DNA of 64,000 bases from Cryptomeria japonica (taxonomy: Eukaryota > Streptophyta > Pinopsida > Cupressales > Cupressaceae). The notes below the pieces were generated by a model, which saw only the letters and a list, made by a program, of their open reading frames with translations, searched no databases and was not told where the DNA came from. The stretch is from positions 654,134,468 through 654,198,467 of the forward strand of contig NC_081409.1 in assembly GCF_030272615.1 (NCBI RefSeq), in the 5' to 3' direction. This document shows, piece by piece, positions 12,901 to 22,203 of the stretch. Within the stretch, counting starts at the first letter, position 1. Each line of letters starts with the position of its first letter. A program made the translations under genes and the position numbers.

Positions 12901-14028
12901 ATGTCTACAAAATTATCTACAATGATCTCATACATATATGAGTCATATTACAATCTTCCATGTTGGCTTACAAAAGATTTTACAATTAATTACAAAATAC
13001 ATTAATACAAAATTATTGTCGGCCACAATGCCGGTATTCTTCCTTTTTGCTGCCGGTGATCTATGTGTTAGTGTAGAGTCTACCGGTATCATATGATTGC
13101 AATGTTTCCATCAATGACAATACCTTCAATCACCTACAATTTCTCATTGGAGTATGCATTTTCCAACAGTAAAAGCTTCCTGTAACTGTTTTCTTACCGG
13201 TATGTCATATCCAAAGTCTTTCTGTCCTATATCAGGGATTTCCTTTGTGAAATACAACATTATGCATACTAAGAGATTACCAAAGCAAAATCTCCCTTTC
13301 TTATGACCTTTAATCTTTTTCAAATTATCTATGAGTTCATCTTTCAGCCATTCCCACACATCTATTTTTGCACTGTTGTTCACCATTTCCTAAGCACTAT
13401 TAATGTAAAGACTAGAAACTGAATTAAGTCTTTTTGCATGTGTAGTCTTGTAACCTAAAACCATAATTATGAATCTTATATTGATGTCCTTGATGTCATT
13501 CACTCTTAGTGATCCACTGTCCGATGTTGCTCCAATTAGGGTCATTACTTTGTTTCTAGGAACTTTCTTTGTTTTGTCTGGTCTGCTACCAGTTGAGGGT
13601 AAACCTGTTACTGCCATAATTGCTTGTCAGGTAAATTTGTAGAAAGAGTCTAACCATAGAAATTCTCCATGTGCCCTACTTAGGACAATTCTCACTACTT
13701 CTTCCAGAAATTCAGGGATATTCAGTATCTCAACAAAACCTAAAGTCTCCACAATTTTGTGTTCATGTTTGACAGTGCCATTTTCTTCACAAATTATGGT
13801 TCTAAACATTTTCAGCAAATCCTCATAACCTAATTCTTCAATGTTGCAATGAATATATATTCTAGGGTCTTTAGCATAAGCTACACCTTTAGGAATCTTC
13901 AAAAATGCTCCTATGGAATCATCTTGCTTAGGTACTTCAGGAATAATTTTAAACACGGGCCAAGGGTGTTTTACGTTCTCCATAATAGTAGGGTTCACAA
14001 TAAATTCGGGAGCAGAAGAAGAAGCCAT
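9925..14028 (-). pseudogene. ORF2 of element B, unit 2, interrupted by a solo LTR
   Basis: This is the second copy of the unknown long protein. It runs from the ATG at 14,028 (MASSSAPEF) to a TGA at 9925-9927, homologous to the stop of unit 1. Readable pieces are 14,028-13,627, 13,617-13,390, 13,386-13,177, 12,430-12,028, 12,116-11,361, 11,403-10,720 and 10,683-10,420. A hydrophobic segment (FCFGNLLVCIMLYF) lies near 13,250; basic Pro-rich (KRKPSPLPSSAPKRTRTL) and acidic stretches precede coiled-coil-like C-terminal segments. Solo LTR C splits it between EAF (near 13,175) and MGT (near 12,420). Stops differ from those in unit 1, so the two copies decayed independently. Confidence 0.65.
12432..13168 (-). 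mobile_element. Solo LTR C inside ORF2 of element B
   Basis: This 737-bp LTR, minus orientation, starts TGTTGGAAAATG and ends CCTAACA. It is flanked by GTAAA on both sides (12,427-12,431 and 13,169-13,173). No internal region or second LTR is present, so it is a recombinational solo LTR. It is related to the B LTRs but clearly different (GGGGGGCTGAATCTG in place of GGGGGGGTAAATCAG). Confidence 0.88.
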
Positions 14029-14324
14029 TTAAAAATACCTTTAGCTACTTGATAATGTCTGAATGCTTGAAAGAAATTGCTTCACACCTTTGCCTTGAAT
14101 GCCTTTGCTTAGATTTCGCACTCTTTGCTAATTTGAATGCTCGATGAATAAAAAATGAGGGATAACTGATGATTTATAATGAAATTTCTCTCAACAACCA
14201 CATTAAATGCTCGTCGGTTGAGTGAAAACTTAACACATCTCCCGATAAAGAAGAAATCTATCTTCTAACCATCGACCGAGGGTAATCTGCATGATTTTCA
14301 ATTTGCTACAATACACCCAAAGGG

Positions 14325-15443
14325 TTACTTCTAAGTTCGATGAAGAATCTCCTGTCGGTGGAGTAATACTTTGTTCTACTGGTGAAGAAATAGTCTCATC
14401 AACATTCTGACCTGTCTTTCTAATCCATTGTTTTGAAAATTCTTACTTTACCTCATCTACCTATTCTTTGCCTTTCAAACTAGGTCCTTTATTATTTGTA
14501 GGTGAAGTCTTGCTTCTACAAAATTTTGTAATATGTCCAAATTTGTTACAAGCATAACAAGTCACATTATTCCTTTGAATAGCTTTTCTGTATCCTATGC
14601 TGGTTTGTGTTTTGCATTGATTAGATAAGTGCCCAAATCTTCCACAAACATAACATCTCACATTCATTCTGCAATTTTCTAAATTATGACCAACTTTGTT
14701 GCATTTGGAACATTGATTGGTGGGTGCAATAATGTTCTGATTGTTTCTGAATCTACACTAATTTTCTCTATGACCATACTTGTTATAGTTAAAGTATTTC
14801 CTATTAAATTTATAAGCACTAGGTTGTCTTACTAGTTTACTATGATCATGATTGTTTGCGTACTAGAACTTTCTCCAACTTCAAATCCAAGTCCATTAGT
14901 ATCTCCATTAGGTTTCAAACTTTTTAGCATGTCATCAAGTTCCTCTGAACTTTTCTTGAATTTCTCTTTGTGTTGATTTGCAATAGCCAACTCATTTTCC
15001 AGAATTCCCTTTTGTTTCATGAGTTCAAATTTATCATGTTGCATGTGAATCAAATCTGTCTTCAACATATCATTTTCATGACTGAGTCTTAGATTTTTGT
15101 TTCCAATATCATTGAGTCTCCTAGTCAATTCATCTTCATTCTTCTTCCTATCTTCAATGTCTTTACAAAACCTCATAGTCATATCTTGCATTTCATTCTT
15201 CATATTACTATTTTCTTGTCTCAACTTTTTCACAAGTTCATTAAGATTTTCCTTTTCATCATTATCACACTACATCTTCTCACGAAGTTCTTTTATTTTA
15301 TTTTGAGCTATAGTAAGATTCTCCTGAAGTCCTTGAATGAATTCCTATGCAGTCCTTAGATCATCTTCAAGTTTGATATTCTTCAACTTCTCTGCATCAT
15401 AGTATACAAGAGCTCCTTCCAATTGTTTTCTTAAGTTCTCCAT
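14325..15443 (-). pseudogene. ORF1 of element B, unit 2: Gag-like coiled coil with zinc knuckles
   Basis: This is the second copy of ORF1, starting at the ATG at 15,443. It has a heptad-rich N-terminal half (readable at 15,233-14,832), then the LDDMLKSLKPNGDTNGLGFE linker. CCHC motifs follow: a first knuckle that has lost cysteines (near 14,760-14,800), CSKCNKVGHNLENC (near 14,669-14,712), CYVCGRFGHLSNQC (near 14,616-14,657) and CYACNKFGHITKFC (near 14,518-14,561). With unit 1 this shows an ancestral protein with four consecutive knuckles. Stops and at least one shift (near 14,860) make it non-functional. The 3' boundary is approximate because the end frame is broken. Confidence 0.65.
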
Positions 15444-15514
15444 TTGTACCGGTGTCAGAATCTTCCTCAAGCTATTAGGCTTTTGAAAATAGAGGACCAG
15501 GCTCTAATACCAAT

Positions 15515-16329
15515 TGTTAGGATTAATGATATTTCCAAAGATACTAAGAGTGGGGGTGAATCAATATCTACCCAGTTTGCAGAATATTTAAATTTATTAA
15601 CAACTTTGCATCCCAGAACAATGTACCAGTAAATAAGGATTAATGCAATAAATAGGAACAATAAAGACAACATAGAAAACACACCATAATGGAAGATGTT
15701 TAATGAGGAAACCCAGTTTGGGAAAAACCTCAGTGGGATTTGTGACCCACAATAGTCACTCACTAGCCAATGAATAAATATTACTTACAATGAGGGGCCT
15801 GCACATGCAGGAAGGCCAACTGCCTAGATCTCATTGCTCAATCACAAAAATGAGAGTCACACTAACTACAATTGGATGGTTAAATCTAATGATAATGTAC
15901 TGCTCAAAGTAGCATCTTCATATGCTGGATTTAGTACCAATTTAAGCTCATTCTATAACGAAAACCTTTGTTGTCAACTATATCTCCTTATACAAAATAT
16001 CATCCATATATTCTCTCCATGCATATTACCTTAATACACAAAATGACCTATAAGATCTCATACATATATATGATTCTTTTACAATATTTCATGTCGTCTT
16101 TACAAAAGATAATTACATTTAAATACAATAAACAAAAGTTTATTCCCTGTCGGCTGGGGTGCTAGTATGCATTGTTGTTGCTGCCGGTGAAGTGTCTGCT
16201 GGTGTATGTAGATGTCTATGCCGATGTCGCTAACTATCGGTGGCTTTACCAGATGAGTTCCAGAAGGTTCCCAGATGGTTGCCATCAATGACAACACCAC
16301 TATTCTCATAAGAGTGTAGAATTCCAACA
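15515..16329 (-). repeat. LTR3 of element B (5'-most copy)
   Basis: This 815-bp LTR has its outer edge at TTCCAACA (16,329), followed by the AATGT target duplication. Its inner edge is followed on the minus strand by a primer site mutated to TGGTATTAGAG. Confidence 0.88.
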
Positions 16330-16347
16330 AATGTTTCCATCAATGCC

Positions 16348-16357
16348 AAAGGGGGAG
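16348..16357 (+). other. Polypurine tract of element A
   Basis: AAAGGGGGAG lies just before the LTR start TGTTGGCATTTG at 16,360. This plus-strand signal belongs to A, whose 3' end was separated from its body (1-3054) by the insertion of B. Confidence 0.7.
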
Positions 16358-16359
16358 AT

Positions 16360-17612
16360 TGTTGGCATTTGATCATTTGAACTAAACTGGTAATGTTTGT
16401 TTGCTTGATGCAACCAGTATATGTCTTTTGTGCATAGATATTAGATTTATGTTGAATATTTTATATGTTGTCATTGATGGCAACTATGTTTATTTAAGTC
16501 ATCTAAGTCCTATAGTGCAACTGGTAAGACTTAACTGGTAAAGAAGAGACAGTTTCATTAGAACCAATCATTAGGACTTCAACTAGTAAATGGTAGACAC
16601 AATTACAATCCAACAACCAGTACGTGAAAATCATGAAGATTGAGATGATGTCATTTTGTAGCAACATTGAAGACTATAAGATGGATATATGTTTGTGACC
16701 GCATGTACAAATTCGACCAGGTGAACGAGATTTGTTTGACAGAACAGATTTGTTGATGGAGACTTAATTGGTAGTGATGCAAATAAGTCAGATTGGTAAA
16801 ATGACACAGAATTGGATTTGTTATGTTGGTGGCCGACATGACTAAATCGGACAATGCAAGATTGTCTAGATGCATTTAACCTAGGAAATTGTATCAAGGT
16901 TCTAGCTGACCTTATGATGATTTTAAATGTGTGATGAGGTATGAAAGGATATATATGTATGAGCTTGATAGTGTGATAGATTATGAGAAAATTTTATATT
17001 TTCTGATAGTGCGATGATTAGAGGTGTTAGGAGATGAAGTCTATGTAATGTTGTAATGTTATAAAGTGGATCTTATTAGACACAGAAGGTGTTATACTGA
17101 TATTATTTGTACTTGCTAACTCCCTAATAGATGTAGCACGAAAATCCTCTTACAAGGTCATTGCTAACAAGGTGTAGTCAGATCCTAATAGTTCTGATCA
17201 TTAAATCCTCTAACTAGGTGACACATTAACTTGTGTTTGAAAATTCCAGTTACTTAGGTATCTCCTAACAGGGATATTCCTCATAGGCCTTTTTGTAAAG
17301 TTCTTAACCGGGCTTAGACACTTCTAATAGGGTGTGCCCCCTAACCAGGCGTTGTAGACCTTAATCAGATAGATCTCTATACTGGAGATAGTAGATCTTG
17401 TGGGTACTAGCTCCCATCGTGGTTTTTACCACTTGTGTTTTCCACATATAAAATCTTGTGTCATGTGGTTTATGCTTTAGGTGGTGATTTCATACTTGGT
17501 GTTATTTATTACATGTCTATTAAGTTTTAAGTTGGTGAAATTAATAATTAGATTTGTATTGTTTTTACTAGCACTAATTCACCCCCCCTCTCAGTGCCTT
17601 GTAAGTTCATCA
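16360..17612 (+). repeat. 3' LTR of element A
   Basis: The LTR begins TGTTGGCATTTG and ends near CACCCCCCCTCTCAGTGCC, followed by a possible terminal CA at 17,611-17,612. It contains an array of CTAAC-GGT-like motifs (17,140-17,370) and the block TCCCATCGTGGTTTTTACCA shared with other LTRs here. The exact 3' end is uncertain because the matching 5' LTR is outside the window. Confidence 0.65.
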
Positions 17613-18452
17613 TAGAGTATTTTTTTCCTTATTATTAAATCTAATTATTAATTGATATGCTTAAAAGAAAGTAACAACAAGTTATAATAGTACAACCACA
17701 AGAATCAACACCATAACATAGAGATTTATATATGGAAAACCTCAAAGAGGAAAAACGATAGTGGGATTGGTGACCCACAATATCTATCCACTGGCCAAAT
17801 GAATAAATATTACAAGAGGGGCCTCCAGATGTAGGAAGGCACACTACTCGTTACAAAGGAGCCTCACTAACTATAGATCCAAAATGTTGAATTACAAACA
17901 AAATCTGAACTCTGAATGTGCATCTGATATGCTGGATGAGTTTCAGTTTTAGCACTGTCTATACTGGTTAACATATTTTCTTCTTTACCATTAACCTAAT
18001 TCACTTCCCAATCCTCTTGACAAATAACCAAGACTGACTACATATCATTATATTCGCATTATGTCGATCAAGATCTCTCTCGCATAATATCACATAACCT
18101 ATCACATCTATATCTTCAAAATTATCTAACTGGACTGACTTATATACCCATTTACATGTATAAACATAAATGATTTATGTTGGCTTACAATAATATTACA
18201 AACTATTTACATGTTAGCCTAAATAGAAATATAAACATTAATCTTTGTGACCATTGCTGCTTCCATGTTACGTTTGCCAGATCAATCTCCTATGTCGGCC
18301 TCCAAATATTGGTTCCTAGTTTTCTGGTTTCACTGAATGTCAGTTGCCAAACCATGAATACCAGTGAGTACTGGTTAAGTAGCCAACCAAAAATGATGTG
18401 TGTTGCTATCAATAACAACACCATTATCCTAGATGAGTGTCAATTGCCAACA
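17613..18452 (-). repeat. Partial LTR, minus orientation
   Basis: On the minus strand this starts TGTTGGCAATTGACAC (from 18,452) and carries the conserved LTR block (GGTCACCAATCCCACTATCG with a GGTTTTCC stretch, 17,712-17,785). It lacks the C-rich terminal segment seen in the others, so the left side is truncated. No internal region is attached. Confidence 0.55.
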
Positions 18453-18936
18453 GATAGGACATTGGCATCAACAAGCAGGGGGTGGAGCTGGATGGGAATG
18501 ACTGGGAGATGGGAATAGGGGAGAAGTGGTACCTAAATGAAGATAGAGATATTGTGGAGATCGTGGAAGGCCCTGTTCATGTGGGATGCAATGCGGAGTG
18601 CCCTGTTGTAGCATACACCCTGGCTGTGCATGAAAGAAAAAGAATGAGGTAGACTCAGAGAAGGATTCGGGCTAAGGGTGCAACAAATTTTTGTTTATCT
18701 ATGTCAATATTTGGTTTTTTACTTTTTCTTTTACCTGCGGTAAGATGTAACAACAAAATACACTGATATGGTAGGATTGGAGGTAGTGGGCTTTTTTGAA
18801 ATTTTGGAAATGATCTATGGTTTTTAAATATATGGGTGGTAAACAGTCTATAGGCACCCCTTATATGTACCTCCTTCCTTTTTTGAAAGTAATAGAGGTG
18901 ATGGCCTATCCATCTATTTACCGATAAAAAAAAAAA
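18453..18936 (+). other. Poly(A)-tailed fragment, possible LINE 3' end or processed transcript
   Basis: About 480 bp ends in an 11-A tract (18,926-18,936). A short frame (ELDGNDWEMGIGEKWYLNED, continuing with an IVEIVEGPVHVGCNAECPVV segment) runs to a stop near 18,649. I do not recognise the protein. The tail and lack of LTR features suggest target-primed insertion; the 5' end and any target duplication are unclear. Confidence 0.3.
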
Positions 18937-19090
18937 TCAATTAATGGTTGTTGTTTATCAAAATTTATTCAATACATTGTTACCGGTACTCTTCTTCATT
19001 ATTATTTATGCAAAAATATCACTTATTAATTATTTATGATCCCGATTTGTTAAGTATGTCTTCCTCCCACAAAATTTACCATTGGGTTAC
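18937..19090. other. Short unassigned spacer
   Basis: AT-rich sequence between the poly(A) tract and the LTR of element D. I see no coding or repeat signal in it. Confidence 0.4.
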
Positions 19091-20682
19091 TGTAGCATCG
19101 TAAATTGTACACACTTGCTAGGGTGGTACAATTTCACACCTAGTTTAGCACCTGCCTTGGCGCATTTTGCATTTTGCATTGCATTTCCCCTTTAGCACTT
19201 AATTAATTAAATTAATTAGGTCTAAGGTCCTATTTCATCATCTTCCAGTTGGGCCCTTTCATTAAAGTGTGCCCCTTTCATTTTATTCTTCCAATACATC
19301 ATTTAATCTAAAACCCTAATTAGGTCCTATTTTGAACTTGGGGGCTTGATTTTGGGGGTCAAAACATCTTGAAATCAGCTGTAACTTCAGGATTCTCTCT
19401 AAAATCATCATATCTAACGGCCCTAAAAATTTGGTGAAAAGTTGTCGGGACCATGGCACCCGGAGTGCACACGGTCCCGGACATTTTTCTTGAAATTTTA
19501 GGAGCACGATCCAATCATAAAATAAAGCTTAACCCCAAGAAATTGGCGGGAAATTCAATCTCTAGGTCGGCCAGAAGTTGAAATTAAGACCTAGGGTTTC
19601 ATATATAAGAGCTCTCTTTCTTCATTTGAAAGGATCTGAATTTTGGTTTCAGGGGCCTTCTATGCAGCGAAAGAGTAGATCTTTGAAGACTTCAACAACA
19701 TTCAACATCTATCCATCAAGCATTTATCAATTTCATTCATCCATTTAGGGTTTTGAAGACATTGAAGAGCAATAGGGGATCACCGACTAAAGATTGGCTT
19801 GTATCCCTCCCTTGGGGTTGGGTATGATTTAATGTTGTTTTCATGTCTTTGCATAAGCTTCATTATATCATTTGTATTCATGCTTTAGATCACTTTGCAT
19901 CTTGATTTGGAGCATTTACATTATCATTTACAAGCAATTAGGGTTTACTTTCTAGGTTGCTCTAGTTTGCTTACTTGCATTTTAGGATCTTGCACACACA
20001 CAAGGTCTGCACACACAACTTTTACTATATAAATCGGCTATTCGTGGAGGTGGAAATCACCAAAGCGGGGGTTTGACTAAGGCAAAACCCTATATAGCCA
20101 CCTACAACCCTTTTCAGATATAAGTGCAGATTTCTAAATTCGAAGGATGCCGCAAATTGCAGATCCGATGGAAGCGGACCAAGATAGAACTTCACACCAA
20201 ATTCCAACCCAAAAAGCTAGGATAGGGGCGTGGGGCACCCTGGTCCTGCTAGGACAGGGGTGCTGGGTGCCCTAGTCCCTGTCCATTTTAGTGAATTTTG
20301 GCAGTTTCAGAGGTAGCAGCTTCAGTATTTCAGGCTTCCGGCTTCAGTGGTAGATCTTGCAGAATCAAATCCATTCAAGGTACACATTTACATTTCTCGT
20401 CTTATCCTTACAATTGTTCATCATTAAATCTCAATTCTACAATCTTGTGCTCAAAGTTACTAGTTCATACTTGCACTTTAGGGTTAATAGTTGAACTTGC
20501 ATCATTCTATCTATCATTTGCAACAAAGGAATAGAAATCCTAATAGGTAGCCCGTGGCTCTCTCTTCCACAAAAAGAAGTAGCCAATTGTGTGATACCTC
20601 TAGGCTCTTTCGTATTCCACAAATGTGATATTGAAAGTGAGATTAGGGCACGTTTGCTTAGTGTCACTTTTTCCCCTACACA
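19091..20682 (+). repeat. 5' LTR of Gypsy-type element D
   Basis: This 1,592-bp LTR begins TGTAGCATCGTAAATTG and ends CCCCTACACA. It matches the reverse complement of the E LTRs in its first part (19,091-20,110) and its last part (20,380-20,682), while the centre has diverged. A TATATAAG box lies at 19,602-19,609, which could set the start of the transcript. No second copy is visible, because the element continues past its nested insertions. Confidence 0.65.
19602..19609 (+). promoter_or_regulatory. TATA box in the LTR of element D
   Basis: TATATAAG sits inside a 5' LTR about 510 bp from its start, followed by GAGCTCTC. The position fits an LTR promoter; activity is not known. Confidence 0.4.
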
Positions 20683-20850
20683 ATTACTATTCGGACCACC
20701 CACCCCATAAGCACCGACAAATTGATTGTTTGCCTATAAATTGGACATCGAGGTTCAGGTGGCTCCATTCTAAAGTTATATAGTTCAAAACTAAGAGTGT
20801 TAGAAACACTTAGTAGCACTAGTGAGTTCTCACTATCTCAGTTGGGAGAA

Positions 20851-20912
20851 ATGGACACGCTTATCAAGCTCAATTTCATGAAACTACAAGGTTCATTTCT
20901 GGGAGAAGTAAC
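20851..20912 (+). pseudogene. First part of an unknown ORF of element D
   Basis: An ATG at 20,851 opens MDTLIKLNFMKLQGSFLGEV. The frame is cut by element E, and when E and one GTAAC copy are ignored it continues in frame at 34,390. The product is not recognised. It starts about 170 bp after the LTR, which is the usual place for gag. Confidence 0.5.
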
Positions 20913-22090
20913 TATGGAGGGGAAAAAGTGAGACCGGGTGACTAGGACCTAATCCCACTTTTATAACTCACCTTGGATACTTCTTGTGAGAAAGAGAGAT
21001 CCAAGGATTATCTCTTAGGTTTTCTATTCTTGTTGTTGTATATGAAGAGAAGATGTGAAAAATAGGCTGTGATTGATCAACTAGACTAGGAGATGAATAA
21101 TGAAGCATATATGATGAAATTGCAGAAACTTGTAGATTTGAAGCTGAGATATTGAAATAAGAGAAGGGGGGGGGGAATTTGAATGTGTACCTGGTGTTGA
21201 AAAATGAGCCAAACTGACCTAGACAAGGATGCCACACTTTGGTCTTGTTTTGTCTGATAGGAAGCTGCAACTGAGAGACTACAAACTAAAGGTCCTGAGA
21301 TGCCAACTTGCTGAAAATCACCTAAAATTGGAGGGACCAGGGCACCATGCCCTTATCCTTGATGGTTTTGGGATAAATCTAAGGGTTTGAAATAAGCCTT
21401 GTTCCTTTTGATAGTCTTAAAAGTCTCGCGAGTACCTGTACTTGCACCTGCAACTAAAAAGAGGTTTGAGTGGCTATATAGGGTTTTGCCTTGGTAAAAT
21501 CCCTATTTTGGTTATTTCCACCTCAAAAAATAGTTGATTTGTATATTAAAATAGTGTGCACGGAAATCTTGTGTGTGTACAAGACCCTAAATTGAGAAAG
21601 GTTAAAAACTAGAGCTACCCTACACTTTGGAGAGTAAACCCTAAATGTATGTAAATGTAAATCTAAATGAGAATGCTCCAAATAAAATGTGTTAAATGAT
21701 CTAAATCATGAATTTAAATGTGAAAATGGGTGTAAATAAGCTCATACAAAGACATGAAAATAACATGAAACCATACCAATCACCAAGGGAGAGATATAAG
21801 CCACTGGGTCTCCTATTATTCTTCAATATCTTCAAGGCTGCTAATTGATAATGAATACTTGATGAATGCTAGATGAATGTTTTTAAATGTTTTTGAAGAC
21901 TCCACATAAGCTTCTCTTTCACTACGTAAAAGGCTCTTTGTGCTCGCTAGCTCTTTTCACCAAAAACTCCTTAGATTAGATAGATTGGATGCCTTCAAAT
22001 GAAGAAAGAGATCTCTTATGTATGAAACCCTAGATCTTAATTTCATCATTAGGCCTCAATTTCTTAGGGTTAAGCATTATAATATCATGC
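20913..22090 (-). repeat. 3' LTR of element E, truncated
   Basis: This matches 24,928 to about 26,170, with a gap near 20,970 where the right copy has extra bases. The similarity stops at about 22,090 (ATATCATGC), so the last 430 bp or so of LTR, together with the polypurine tract, is missing. This looks like a deletion between the LTR start and the end of the ORF. Confidence 0.7.
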
Positions 22091-22203
22091 TTTGATTGAT
22101 GCTTGAATCATCATCCAAGAGAACTCCTTTGGGAAAAAAGATATCTTTGGGAGGAGATTCCAATAGAGTAGAAGAATTAGAGGTACTATAAGGAACATGA
22201 TCA

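Larger units (their letters stand above)
3055..16329 (-). mobile_element. Element B: tandem LTR-internal-LTR-internal-LTR array
   Basis: Three 815-bp LTRs in minus orientation (3055-3869, 8919-9733, 15,515-16,329) enclose two internal regions of nearly equal length: 3870-8918 (5,049 bp) and 9734-15,514 (5,781 bp, of which about 742 bp is a later solo LTR and its duplication). Each LTR starts TGTTGGC or TGTTGGA on the minus strand and ends CCTAACA. A primer site of the initiator-Met type (TGGTATCAGAG) follows LTR2, and a mutated one follows LTR3. A CCAAAGGGGGAGAT tract precedes LTR1 and LTR2. The whole array is flanked by AATGT (3050-3054 and 16,330-16,334), so it behaves as one insertion. Unequal recombination between LTRs of two alleles, or insertion of a ready-made tandem, would give this layout. 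No pol is present in either unit. Confidence 0.85.

Noticed and set aside
3055-16329. Segmental duplication as the cause of the two B units
   Set aside because: Unit borders coincide exactly with LTR ends, primer sites and polypurine tracts, which favours LTR recombination.
16360-18452. Inverted-repeat DNA transposon formed by the two facing LTRs
   Set aside because: The two LTRs belong to different families and do not match as inverted repeats except for a short AT-rich stretch.
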